A stretch of DNA of 64,000 nucleotides. Origin: Brochothrix thermosphacta DSM 20171 = FSL F6-1036 (GTDB lineage Bacteria; Bacillota; Bacilli; Lactobacillales; Listeriaceae). The notes below the pieces were generated by a model. That model did not search any database and was not told the origin of the DNA. It saw only the letters and a list, made by a program, of their open reading frames with translations. The DNA lies in contig NZ_CP145608.1 in NCBI RefSeq assembly GCF_036884295.1, forward strand, positions 310,001 through 374,000, written 5' to 3'. A program made the translations under genes and the position numbers. Positions 18,458 through 29,172 of the stretch are shown here, one piece after another. Position 1 is the first letter of the stretch. The number at the start of each line of letters is the position of its first letter.

Positions 18458-19474
18458 ATGACAGTAAAAGTAGGTATTAATGGTTTCGGACGTATTGGTC
18501 GTTTAGCGTTCCGTCGTATTCAAAACGTAGAAGGTTTAGAAGTTGTGGCAATCAACGATTTAACTGATGCTTCACAATTAGCACATTTGTTAAAATATGA
18601 TACAACTCAAGGTCGTTTTGACGGCGAAGTTGAAGTGAACGATGGTTTCTTCAACGTTAACGGTAAAAAATTAGTTGTTTCTGCTCAACCAGATCCAGCT
18701 CAAATCCCTTGGGGAGACTTAGGCGTTGATATCGTATTAGAATGTACTGGTTTCTTCACTACTCAAGAAAAAGCTGAATTACACTTAAAAGGTGGCGCTA
18801 AAAAAGTTGTTATCTCTGCACCTGCTTCAGGCGACATGAAAACAATCGTTTATAACGTTAACCACAGTGAATTAGACGGTTCTGAAACAGTTGTTTCTGG
18901 TGCTTCATGTACTACTAACTGTTTAGCTCCAATGGCTAAAACTTTAGAAGATTCTTTCGGAATCACTTCTGGTTTAATGACTACTATCCACGCTTACACA
19001 GGTGACCAAAACACATTAGATGCTCCAAACCGTAACGGTGATTTACGTCGTGCACGTGCTGCTGCAGCTAACATTGTTCCAAACACTACTGGTGCTGCTA
19101 AAGCAATCGGTTTAGTATTACCATCATTAGTTGGTAAATTAGACGGTGCTGCTCAACGTGTTCCAGTTCCTACAGGTTCATTAACTGAATTAGTAACTGT
19201 TTTAGACAAAAAAGTTACTGTTGAAGAAGTAAACGCTGCTATGAAAGCTGCTTCTGACGCAATTCCAGAAACATTCGGTTACACAAATGACCCAATCGTT
19301 TCTTCTGATATCGTAGGTATTACTTATGGTTCATTATTTGATGAAACACAAACTAAAGTTATGACTGTTGGAGATACTCAATTAGTTAAAACTGTAGCAT
19401 GGTACGACAACGAAATGTCATACACTGCACAATTAGTTCGTACTTTAGCTTACTTTGCTAAATTATCTAAATAA
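18458..19474 (+). CDS. gapA: Glyceraldehyde-3-phosphate dehydrogenase
   Basis: 338 residues after a strong GAAGGAGG. The N-terminal Rossmann motif INGFGRIGR and the catalytic ASCTTNC (Cys151) are intact, and WYDNEMSY near the C-terminus is the conserved substrate region. It catalyses NAD-dependent oxidation and phosphorylation of glyceraldehyde 3-phosphate in glycolysis. Codon use is strongly biased (TTA, GGT, GCT), indicating very high expression. It directly follows cggR and precedes a GNRA-loop hairpin that may set its expression above that of the later genes. Confidence 0.98.
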   Translation: MTVKVGINGFGRIGRLAFRRIQNVEGLEVVAINDLTDASQLAHLLKYDTTQGRFDGEVEVNDGFFNVNGKKLVVSAQPDPAQIPWGDLGVDIVLECTGFFTTQEKAELHLKGGAKKVVISAPASGDMKTIVYNVNHSELDGSETVVSGASCTTNCLAPMAKTLEDSFGITSGLMTTIHAYTGDQNTLDAPNRNGDLRRARAAAANIVPNTTGAAKAIGLVLPSLVGKLDGAAQRVPVPTGSLTELVTVLDKKVTVEEVNAAMKAASDAIPETFGYTNDPIVSSDIVGITYGSLFDETQTKVMTVGDTQLVKTVAWYDNEMSYTAQLVRTLAYFAKLSK

Positions 19475-19516
19475 TAACTATCTGAGCTATATACATTCGC
19501 ATAAGATATGAATATT

Positions 19517-19543
19517 AGCGGAAACGAGAGTTTCCGCTTTTGT
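19517..19543 (+). terminator. Intercistronic hairpin after gapA
   Basis: AGCGGAAAC (19517-19525) and GTTTCCGCT (19530-19538) are perfectly complementary around the GNRA tetraloop GAGA, followed by TTTTG. The short T tract suggests partial termination or mRNA 3'-end stabilisation rather than a full stop. Confidence 0.6.
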
Positions 19544-19597
19544 TCAATAGTCGTTTAAAAGCGATGAATTATATAATAAAACTGGAGGCTATGACAC

Positions 19598-20779
19598 ATG
19601 AACAAAAAAACAATTCGTGACATCGATGTTAAAGGTAAAGTTGTCTTCACTCGCGTTGATTTTAACGTGCCACTACAAGATGGTAAAATTTCTGACGATA
19701 CTCGTATCCGTGCAGCGTTACCAACAATTAAGTATTTAGCAGACAACGGCGCTAAAGTTTTATTAGCAAGTCACTTAGGTCGCCCTAACGGTGAAGTTGT
19801 AGAAGAATTACGCTTAAACGAACCAGCAAAACACTTAGCTGACTTACTTGGTAAAGAAGTTAAAAAAGTAGATGAAGCATATGGTGCTGGCGTTAAAGCT
19901 GAAATTGAAACAATGAACGATGGTGACATTTTAGTTCTTGAAAATGTTCGTTTCTACCCAGGAGAAACAAAAAATGATCCTAAATTAGCAAAAGAATTTG
20001 CTTCATTAGCAGATATCTTTGTAAACGATGCTTTCGGTGCAGCTCACCGTGCGCACGCTTCTACAACTGGTATTGCTCATGAGATTCCTGCAGTTGCTGG
20101 TTTCTTAATGGAAAAAGAGTTAGAAGTTCTTAGCAAAGCAATGGAAAACCCTGATCGTCCATTCACAGCAATTATCGGTGGCGCTAAAGTTAAAGATAAA
20201 ATCGGCGTAATCGAAAACTTGCTTGATAAAGTAGATAACTTAATCATTGGTGGAGGTTTAGCATATACTTTCGCTAAAGCTAAAGGCCTTGAAATTGGTA
20301 AATCATTACTTGAAGCTGACAAACAAGACTTAGCGCTTTCTTTCCTTAAAAAAGCAGAAGAAAAAGGCGTGAAATTCTTGGAGCCAATCGATGTTGTTGT
20401 CGCTGATGGATTTGGTGAAGACGTACCGCGTAAAGTTGTACCAATTACTGAAATTCCAGCTGACTGGGAAGCTCTTGATATCGGACCAAAAACTGTTGAA
20501 TTATACAGCAAAGTCATTTCAGAATCTAAATTAGTTATCTGGAACGGACCAATGGGTGTATTTGAATTAAACGCTTTTGCTGACGGTACTAAAGGTGTTG
20601 CTCAAGCATTAGCTGATTCAGATGCATACTCAATTATCGGTGGTGGAGATTCTGCAGCAGCAGCTGAAAAATTCCACTTAGCAGATAAAATGAGCCATAT
20701 TTCAACTGGTGGTGGTGCTTCACTTGAGTTTATCGAAGGTAAAGTATTACCAGGCGTTGAAGCATTAAACAACAAATAA
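19598..20779 (+). CDS. pgk: Phosphoglycerate kinase
   Basis: 393 residues after CTGGAGG. N-terminal signature [14 protein letters not shown] (about 15-28) and the C-terminal nucleotide-binding [12 protein letters not shown] (about 348-359) are intact. It transfers the phosphate of 1,3-bisphosphoglycerate to ADP, the first ATP-forming step of glycolysis. Length equals that of Bacillus Pgk. It is third in the operon, with 123 nt and a hairpin between it and gapA. Codon use is highly biased. Confidence 0.98.
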   Translation: MNKKTIRDIDVKGKVVFTRVDFNVPLQDGKISDDTRIRAALPTIKYLADNGAKVLLASHLGRPNGEVVEELRLNEPAKHLADLLGKEVKKVDEAYGAGVKAEIETMNDGDILVLENVRFYPGETKNDPKLAKEFASLADIFVNDAFGAAHRAHASTTGIAHEIPAVAGFLMEKELEVLSKAMENPDRPFTAIIGGAKVKDKIGVIENLLDKVDNLIIGGGLAYTFAKAKGLEIGKSLLEADKQDLALSFLKKAEEKGVKFLEPIDVVVADGFGEDVPRKVVPITEIPADWEALDIGPKTVELYSKVISESKLVIWNGPMGVFELNAFADGTKGVAQALADSDAYSIIGGGDSAAAAEKFHLADKMSHISTGGGASLEFIEGKVLPGVEALNNK

Positions 20780-20802
20780 GAACGAACAATCATTTAAGCT
20801 GA

Positions 20803-21572
<770 letters not shown>

Positions 21573-21573
<1 letters not shown>

Positions 21574-23102
21574 TGAGTAAATCCCCTGTTGCAATTATTA
21601 TTTTGGATGGCTTTGGTTTACGTAATGAAACTGTAGGTAATGCAGTAGCACTTGCTAATAAACCAAACTTCGATCGTTACATGGCTGAATTTCCACATGG
21701 TCAATTGAAAGCTGCCGGCTTAGATGTTGGGCTTCCAGAAGGCCAAATGGGGAACTCTGAAGTAGGCCACACAAACATTGGTGCAGGACGTATCGTCTAC
21801 CAAAGTTTAACTCGTATTGATAAAGCAATTGCTGACGGTGAGTTCCAAACGAACCCTATCCTAAACAAAGCCTTTACTCATACGAAAGAAAATGATTCAA
21901 ACTTACACTTGTTTGGCTTGTTGTCAGATGGTGGTGTTCATAGCCATATTAATCATATGCTATCACTATTAAGCACAGCAAAAGAGCAAGGCGTAAAAAA
22001 CGTTTATCTACATCTTTTCTTAGATGGACGTGACGTAGCACCTCGTTCGGCATTAGGTTACATTGACACTGTTAATGAAGCTATTGCTAAACTTGGTTAC
22101 GGCGAAATTGCTACAGTTTCTGGTCGTTTTTATGCAATGGACCGTGATAAACGTTGGGAACGTGTTGAAAAAGCATACAACGCTATCGCAAACGGTGTAG
22201 GAGAAACAGCAGTATCCGCAAAAGAAGCAGTTGAAGCTTCTTATGCTGCTGGAAAAACAGACGAATTTGTAGTGCCAACTGTCATCACAAAAGATGGTCA
22301 ACCAGTTGCAAAACTTAGCGAGAACGACGCTGTTATTTTCTTTAACTTCCGTCCAGACCGCGCAATTCAATTATCAAATGCCTTCACTGACAAAGAATGG
22401 GAATTCTTTGATCGTAAAGGACATATCGACAATGTGAAATTCATTACAATGACATTATATAACCCAAGCATTGATGCGGAAGTGGCGTTTGCGCCAATGC
22501 CGATGACTAATGTTTTAGGTGAAGTGTTATCAAATGAAGGGTTAGCACAATTACGCATTGCCGAAACTGAGAAATACCCTCACGTTACTTTCTTTATGAA
22601 TGGTGGACGTAACGAGGAATTCCCGGGAGAAAGTCGTATTTTAATCAACTCGCCAAAAGTTGAAACATACGATTTACAACCGGAAATGAGTGCTTATGAA
22701 GTGGCTGATGCGCTGGTTGCAGACATCGAAGCTGATAAGAACGATGCCATTATCTTGAATTTTGCCAATCCAGACATGGTAGGCCATTCAGGTATGGTTG
22801 AACCAACAATCAAAGCAATTGAAGCCGTGGATGAAAACCTTGGTCGCGTTGTAGATGCTATCCTTGCAAAAGGTGGAGCAGCGATTATCTTCGCAGATCA
22901 TGGTAATTCTGAAACAATGACAACGCCTGAAGGCGAACCACACACTGCACATACAACTGTGCCAGTACCTGTGATTGTCACTAAAAAAGGCGTGACATTA
23001 CGTGAAGGCGGACGCTTAGCGGATGTTGCACCAACGATGTTAGATTTATTAGACGTCAAAAAACCAGTTGAAATGACTGGAGAATCACTCATTATCAAAT
23101 AA
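21573..23102 (+). CDS. gpmI: 2,3-bisphosphoglycerate-independent phosphoglycerate mutase
   Basis: 509 residues. The N-terminal metal-binding ILDGFG and the catalytic Ser in MGNSEVGH (about residue 61) are present, as are the C-terminal alkaline-phosphatase-fold metal ligands in FADHGNSE. It converts 3- to 2-phosphoglycerate using two manganese ions. It overlaps tpiA by one base and is typical of glycolytic operons in Gram-positive bacteria. Length matches the family (about 510). Confidence 0.97.
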
Positions 23103-23116
23103 AACATCACTTGATT

Positions 23117-23144
23117 TTGTTTTTGAGAAAAAACAAGGTAGAAT
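23117..23144 (+). promoter_or_regulatory. eno: Possible internal promoter for eno
   Basis: TTGTTT (23117-23122) and TAGAAT (23139-23144) are separated by 16 nt in the 88-nt gap before eno. Independent enolase promoters are known in related operons; this one is only a pattern match. Confidence 0.4.
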
Positions 23145-23163
23145 AGAAATGTAAATAAAATAA

Positions 23164-24486
<1,323 letters not shown>

Positions 24487-24501
24487 TAAATGACTAATAG
24501 G

Positions 24502-24535
24502 AAAAGCCTCACTCCCGCAAGGGTGAGGCTTTTTT
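24502..24535 (+). terminator. Terminator of the glycolytic operon
   Basis: AAAAGCCTCAC and GTGAGGCTTTT form an 11-bp stem with a T tract ending at 24535. Repeat cluster A begins right after the T tract. Confidence 0.9.
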
Positions 24536-24795
24536 GCTGTCCTTGTTACTGTTATCGTAGCGGATTTATCCGCTTTACGAGAACAGTAGGGGTGCTGACA
24601 TTGTTGCGAATATATGAGCTTACAAAGACAGTATGGGACGGAGCGCAAGCGAGTACCAATCCTTATGCCTTTATCGTTGCGAATTTATTCGCTTTACGAG
24701 AGTACCAAACCTTCAAGCAATTGAGTGTTAATTCCTTAGAGCAGGCGAGTGCCAATCCTTATGTTAATTACTTAAGAGTACCAATCTTTTGCTAA
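24536..24795 (+). repeat. Repeat cluster A, inverted partner of the 35.8-36.1 kb cluster
   Basis: About 260 bp built from units with GTTATCGTAGCGGATT, palindromes GCGGATTTATCCGC and GCGAATTTATTCGC, CAGTATGGGACGGAGCG and GCGAGTACCAATCC. The same words occur on the opposite strand at 35756-36130. A frame open across it gives a peptide that is only a by-product of the repeats. It starts directly behind the eno terminator. Confidence 0.8.
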
Positions 24796-24843
24796 TATCC
24801 CAACGTGTTCATCTGATTTTTAATTTATAAATATATATCATGT

Positions 24844-24903
24844 TCTATAATTTAGTGTGCTAGCGACATATAGTCAGCGACGCACTAAATTATAGATTTT
24901 TTT
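24844..24903 (+). repeat. Long inverted repeat, terminator-like
   Basis: Arms 24844-24859 and 24881-24896 match at 15 of 16 positions and are followed by seven T. It is either the terminator of a lost gene or the terminal repeats of a decayed insertion element. No gene ends just upstream. Confidence 0.6.
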
Positions 24904-25330
24904 ATGAATTTAATTTGAGAATAAGAGCATTCAGATGAATTAAAAGAGATGAAAAATGTGATGGAAGATTATTATCTTAGTGGATTGAAACAAAGTGAAA
25001 TTGCTAAAAAAATAATTTATCGAAATCAAAAGTATCACGCTTAATTAATGAAGCGAAGGAAAAAGGTTATGTTGAAATAAAATAAATAGTCTTATTCAAT
25101 GTGTTCTTTAGTTAAATCACATGACAGGTTAGTATCTGACTTTTTTTGACAAATCAACATTTTTTCAAAAACAAATAAACTTTTTCGCATCCCAAAATAG
25201 ATATGTATTTTAAAAATTCAAAAAAAGATGAATCCAATTCAAGCTATAGAGGGCGTGGCTTTACATCGATTTTTAAAAAATAAAGTGAACAAATTATGCA
25301 GAATAATTCTGAGTTGAAAAGTCGGAATAA
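24904..25330. other. Gene-poor stretch with decayed coding DNA
   Basis: Apart from the HTH remnant at 24925-25085 and the palindrome near 25345, this AT-rich stretch holds only short frames (for example about 25200-25300) with no Shine-Dalgarno and no recognisable product. Confidence 0.5.
24925..25085 (+). pseudogene. SorC/DeoR-type HTH fragment with a frameshift
   Basis: The first frame reads YYLSGLKQSEIAKKI and then goes wrong at about 25014. A one-base shift restores NLSKSKVSRLINEAKEKGYV and a stop at 25083-25085. Together they give a clean helix-turn-helix of the kind found at the N-terminus of SorC-family sugar regulators. The effector domain is absent. It looks like a deletion remnant with a single-base loss. 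Confidence 0.55.
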
Positions 25331-25333
25331 CAG

Positions 25334-25359
25334 ATACCCCCTAGACAACTAGGGGGTAT
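25334..25359. promoter_or_regulatory. Perfect GC-rich palindrome upstream of spx
   Basis: ATACCCCCTAG and CTAGGGGGTAT, 11 bp each, around ACAA. The ATACCCC...GGGGTAT pattern resembles operators of the CsoR/CstR family (copper or persulfide sensing). No such regulator is encoded in the window. It lies about 135 nt before spx. Confidence 0.45.
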
Positions 25360-25495
25360 AAGCGTTATAATTGACTCAAGAGATATTTAACTTTTAACTT
25401 TTAAAAATGTTTATTTTTGAAAAAAAAGGGAAATGCTAAAGAAGTATTTGTTATATCTCAATGAAGCCTTTTAAAATCGAAAGGGGTGCTGGAAT

Positions 25496-25906
25496 ATGGT
25501 AACAATATATACTACTCCAAGTTGTACATCTTGTCGTAAAGCAGTTGCTTGGTTGAAAGAGCATAATATTCCATTTAAAGAACAAAACTTATTTAAACAA
25601 AAACTATCTCGTGATCAATTAAAAGAGATTTTAAGCTTGTCTGAAAATGGAACTGATGATGTGATTTCACAAAAATCAAAAGCATTTCAACATGTAAAGA
25701 AAGACATTGATAACTATACATTGGATGAACTTTTCACTCTAATGATTGAAAATCCAACTATTATGAAACGTCCAATATTGATTGATGAAAAAAGACTTGA
25801 AGTAGGCTTTAACCAAGAGGATATCCGCAGCTTCTTACCACGTAAAGTAAGAAACTATGAACTCTCTGAATTACAAGCTAAACTTAATCTTGAAGAAGCA
25901 ATCTAA
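25496..25906 (+). CDS. spxA: Spx-family transcriptional regulator (ArsC fold)
   Basis: 136 residues after AAAGGGGTG. The redox switch CTSC (Cys10 and Cys13) is at the usual place, and the ArsC-like fold signature MKRPILID (about 93-100) is present. Spx binds the alpha subunit of RNA polymerase and redirects it to thiol-stress genes on oxidation. Length is close to Bacillus Spx (131). It is preceded by a long untranslated region with the 25334 palindrome. Because Listeriaceae may carry several Spx paralogues, I cannot say which one this is. Confidence 0.88.
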   Translation: MVTIYTTPSCTSCRKAVAWLKEHNIPFKEQNLFKQKLSRDQLKEILSLSENGTDDVISQKSKAFQHVKKDIDNYTLDELFTLMIENPTIMKRPILIDEKRLEVGFNQEDIRSFLPRKVRNYELSELQAKLNLEEAI

Positions 25907-25995
25907 TAAAAACAGTAAGTGATTCTATAACTAGGAAGGCGTAACTCATAGGGTGCGTCTTTTTGTTTATAGAAAAATGTAAGGGGGATATTTGT

Positions 25996-26652
25996 GTGCA
26001 GTACGTTGAAGAGGGTGTGAACCTGTTTGCGAGGAGCAACACGTTATACTTTAATAATGGGAACAAGCTCTATAAAAAAACTAATCAAAGACCTGTAGAA
26101 CTTATTAACGATGAAAATTACATCGCAGCAAAGTTTGGGGAAGCTTGGATTGCTGTGTTTGAAGTGATAGAAAAAAAGAATGAAAATTGGTTAGATGTTC
26201 ACGCACAGTTTTATGATGATAAGCTGTTAGTTGCGATGCCCTTTCCAACAAAAGAAATCTACTTGTTTGATAAGTTAGGCCTTATTGTAACACACCATTT
26301 TTTAGAGGAGCCCATCTCGGCTATCGATATCAATAAACGCACAAAAGAAATTATAACATTGAGTGATGATGGCAGCCTACTTTCTTATTATAGCTATGAA
26401 AATAATGTGTTGGTATTGGTTAAACAACTGCAATTAAAAGTGCAATACACACAAATGTGTTATTGCCATAAAGGCATTTTACTTGTTAATACTTCTGAAC
26501 AAAAAGTTATTCTTTGTAATGAAGAAACAGAGTCAGATTGGTTGAAGTTTGAAGGTAAAATATTTGATATTATTAGTTTGGATAAACCTGTATTTTATGG
26601 GATGTTTTTAGGTGGTATTTATCAAATTGAACCAGCAGAACTTATTGTATAA
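25996..26652 (+). CDS. Uncharacterised cytoplasmic protein
   Basis: 218 residues from GTG 25996, chosen because AAGGGGGA lies about eight nt upstream; the frame opens earlier at 25963. There is no signal peptide or membrane segment. The sequence consists of short strands (LYFNNGNKLYKK, LLSYYSYENNVLVL), suggesting a small beta-propeller or sandwich. I do not recognise it. It is convergent with the LRR gene and shares with it a 26-bp perfect inverted repeat that probably acts as a two-way terminator. Confidence 0.65.
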   Translation: MQYVEEGVNLFARSNTLYFNNGNKLYKKTNQRPVELINDENYIAAKFGEAWIAVFEVIEKKNENWLDVHAQFYDDKLLVAMPFPTKEIYLFDKLGLIVTHHFLEEPISAIDINKRTKEIITLSDDGSLLSYYSYENNVLVLVKQLQLKVQYTQMCYCHKGILLVNTSEQKVILCNEETESDWLKFEGKIFDIISLDKPVFYGMFLGGIYQIEPAELIV

Positions 26653-26666
26653 TAAAGAAGAGCAGA

Positions 26667-26728
26667 TTAATCTAAACAATAAAAAACCACAAGATTATTA
26701 TTTTGTGGTTTTTTATTGTTTAGATTAA
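26667..26728. terminator. Bidirectional terminator with 26-bp perfect arms
   Basis: Arms 26667-26692 and 26703-26728 are exact reverse complements around a 10-nt loop, including A and T tracts usable on both strands. It lies between two convergent genes. Confidence 0.8.
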
Positions 26729-26732
26729 CATT

Positions 26733-27176
26733 TCAGGAGAAATAATAATGAGAGTTTTTAAATGCCTGTGGGTGAATCTTTTTTAGATTTGTCAGTTTGA
26801 CTAATTCTAATGATAAGGTGTTTGCAAAAGACCATGCCCCAATTTCTTTGACATTTTGTAGTTTGATGAGGTGTAGTTTTTTTGCATTATTAAATGCATA
26901 AGGTGGTATATTTGTTATATCTGATGTAATTAATATTTCTAAGCTATTCCAGCAGGAATAATTTAATACATTGTTTGATATTGAGAAGCTATTAGGTCCT
27001 TCAATAGTGAGATGTTTTATACTATTGGTGCCTTTATCGATAATGGAATCTAATGCTCCGATGAATTCTTGGAAGGTAATTTTTTCTAGGATACGAACAA
27101 TAACATAAACCTTATTATTTTTATTGCTAAATGATGAAATACAGAACTTTTCATTGTAAGTATTTTCGTTACACAT
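26733..27176 (-). CDS. Leucine-rich-repeat (BspA-like) protein
   Basis: 147 residues with AGGTGT upstream of ATG 27176. The C-terminal half contains consecutive LRR_5/BspA-type units: ITNIPPYAFNNAKKLHLIKL, then VKEIGAWSFANTLSLELVKL, then LKKIHPQAF. The N-terminal half is not recognisable. No signal peptide is seen, which is odd for BspA-like proteins since most are on the surface. It may be cytoplasmic or a fragment of a larger ancestor. It is divergent from the Mga-like regulator gene. Confidence 0.65.
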   Translation of the reverse strand: MCNENTYNEKFCISSFSNKNNKVYVIVRILEKITFQEFIGALDSIIDKGTNSIKHLTIEGPNSFSISNNVLNYSCWNSLEILITSDITNIPPYAFNNAKKLHLIKLQNVKEIGAWSFANTLSLELVKLTNLKKIHPQAFKNSHYYFS

Positions 27177-27320
27177 ACTATTAATACACCTCCATAACTG
27201 TTTATATAGTGTTTTCGTTACTACGCTGTAATAAACTACTTGTTTATTTTAAATGAAATAATTTTTTAAAAAACATTTTTTTTTTAGAAAATAATAAAAT
27301 AAAAGAAGAATGATAAAAAT

Positions 27321-27349
27321 TTGTACTTTAATAAAAAGAATGCTAAAAT
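27321..27349 (+). promoter_or_regulatory. Promoter of the Mga-like regulator gene
   Basis: TTGTAC (27321-27326), 17-nt spacer, TAAAAT (27344-27349) with an extended TGC just before the -10. The start codon is 40 nt downstream. Confidence 0.6.
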
Positions 27350-27388
27350 TCCATACGGATAGAAAATAACGTAAGAGGAGAGAATTTG

Positions 27389-28699
27389 ATGATAAATATG
27401 CATGATTTTTTAGAAACAAATGATCGTAATAAATTATATTTAATACATTTTCTAGAAGCAGATATGAATCATTACTTTCCGATAGATTCGTTAATGAAAA
27501 ACTTGGGTATATCAAGATTTAAAGTTGAAAATTTGATTGAGGAATTAAATGTTGAATTAGCTGAACTCAAATTAAATAAACTTGAAATTATTAACATTCA
27601 TTTTGTAACAGCAACCAATATCAACGAAGAAACTATTATACGTTTGAGAAGAAGTTATGTGAGAAAATCATACTATTTCTGTTTGTTTGAGGAATTACTT
27701 TATAGGAAGACAAGTCTAGCAGAATTTGCAGAGAAGTTTTTTATAAGTGAATCAAAAGCATATGATGTTAAAAAGAAATTATCTAGTATGTTAAAACCGT
27801 TATCTATATCAATAAAAAATGGACAGATACAAGGTGATGAGGAAAAAATCAGACTGCTTTATTTTGATGTATATTACTTTTTCTTTAATGGATGCAAAGA
27901 TATATTTAAAGTCAGAATAGATGAAATTAAAGAACATGAAGAGATTATTTCAAATTTAAAAGGGAGTATACCTTTAAGTCAGGAAGAAAAGATATATATT
28001 TTCATGAGGATTATTAATAAAAGGATTAAGAATGAAAACTATGTTGAAATCTCCTCTACAGATTTCAATAGTGAAAATGATACTTTAAAAGCTTATCAAA
28101 AATACATTCCTATGAAAGATAAGGATATAAAAATACAAGAAACACTTTATTTTTCACGGTTTTTATATGCTGAAAACTTCATACCGATTGAAGATACTGA
28201 TATAGGTAAAGCAAATATACGCTTAGTTAATAAGATAGGTACAGATTTTTCTGAAAAAATAGTGAGAGAATTGTTGCAGGAGATCAATGCAATTAATGAT
28301 AGTGAAATATTGCCTCAGTTAATGGCGAATATCAATCGTATTAACTTTCGCTGGATATATTTTCAATATTCGACAAATACCTTTATAACGGATAACCAAT
28401 GGAAGTACTTTGAAGAAGTGTATCCAGAATATTTTGAGTTTGTTATTTCATTTATTGAAAAGGCGGCATTTATTAAATCTGAAAGTGCAAAAAAAACATT
28501 GTTTTATGATTATCTTTTTGCGATTATAACGATAGTACCAATCTCTTACCTTTCAAGAAGTATTAATATATGTATCGACTTTTCAAGAGGAAAAACTTAT
28601 ACTGACTATATATCAAATAATATTTTACAGTTTCAGTCAATGGACATAAATATTAGTACTAAACCTGATGATAAAACGGATTTATATATCAGATTATAA
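27389..28699 (+). CDS. Mga/AtxA-like transcriptional regulator
   Basis: 436 residues from ATG 27389, six nt after AGGAGAG. Two N-terminal helix-turn-helix regions are visible: about 24-45 (FPIDSLMKNLGISRFKVENLI) and about 102-122 (SLAEFAEKFFISESKAYDVKKK). The rest is helical and resembles the PRD-like and C-terminal regions of Mga-family activators, which turn on surface adhesin genes in streptococci and enterococci. It is immediately upstream of a small secreted protein and a large LPXTG adhesin, so it probably activates them. AT content is higher than in the glycolytic genes, fitting acquired DNA. Confidence 0.8.
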   Translation: MINMHDFLETNDRNKLYLIHFLEADMNHYFPIDSLMKNLGISRFKVENLIEELNVELAELKLNKLEIINIHFVTATNINEETIIRLRRSYVRKSYYFCLFEELLYRKTSLAEFAEKFFISESKAYDVKKKLSSMLKPLSISIKNGQIQGDEEKIRLLYFDVYYFFFNGCKDIFKVRIDEIKEHEEIISNLKGSIPLSQEEKIYIFMRIINKRIKNENYVEISSTDFNSENDTLKAYQKYIPMKDKDIKIQETLYFSRFLYAENFIPIEDTDIGKANIRLVNKIGTDFSEKIVRELLQEINAINDSEILPQLMANINRINFRWIYFQYSTNTFITDNQWKYFEEVYPEYFEFVISFIEKAAFIKSESAKKTLFYDYLFAIITIVPISYLSRSINICIDFSRGKTYTDYISNNILQFQSMDINISTKPDDKTDLYIRL

Positions 28700-28806
28700 T
28701 TCTGAGTTTGTATCTTGTAATCAAATAATATGGAAAGAGCCACCCACTAATAAAGATTGGAAGAATTTTGGGAATACGCTTGTATTTATACGAAGGGAGA
28801 AACAAC

Positions 28807-29112
28807 GTGAAAAAGCAAAATGAATTCATTGGTTTCACAATAATATTTTTGAGCGCCACGATTATTATGTTACCTCATTCGGTACAAGCTGCTGATACAT
28901 ATAGTGCGAATGATTCTATTAAAATTAATTTCAGGAATAAAAAAATGGTGAAAGAAAAAAAAAGCAAGCCAGATGACACACAAAAAAATTTCAAAAAAAT
29001 TGAGCAGCAATTAGCTATAATGCAAGGAGAAAAAATTGAAGATGATAATACTGATACGTATTTAGGTGGTTTTTTCTCTTCATTAGCCGGAACGGTTTTT
29101 TTTGCAGAATAA
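28807..29112 (+). CDS. Small secreted protein
   Basis: 101 residues from GTG 28807, supported by GAAGGGAG; the frame opens upstream at 28768 without a ribosome site. Residues 1-29 are a signal peptide (hydrophobic core IIFLSATIIMLP, cleavage after VQA). The mature part is short, Lys-rich, and predicted helical (about 55-80), ending in a hydrophobic GGFFSSLAGTVFF. There is no LPXTG. A terminator follows at 29137. It is of unknown family and lies between regulator and adhesin. Confidence 0.65.
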   Translation: MKKQNEFIGFTIIFLSATIIMLPHSVQAADTYSANDSIKINFRNKKMVKEKKSKPDDTQKNFKKIEQQLAIMQGEKIEDDNTDTYLGGFFSSLAGTVFFAE

Positions 29113-29136
29113 GTAAATAATATAAATTAAAGAAGG

Positions 29137-29172
29137 AAAAAACATGTTGCAGATACTGCGACATGTTTTTTT
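29137..29172 (+). terminator. Terminator after the small secreted protein
   Basis: AAACATGT-TGCAG and CTGCG-ACATGTTT form a near-perfect stem around ATA, followed by a T tract. Confidence 0.8.

Noticed and set aside
24490-24795. Open frame of 101 codons after eno
   Set aside because: It runs through the eno terminator and repeat cluster A; its peptide words match those from cluster B and reflect the repeat DNA only.
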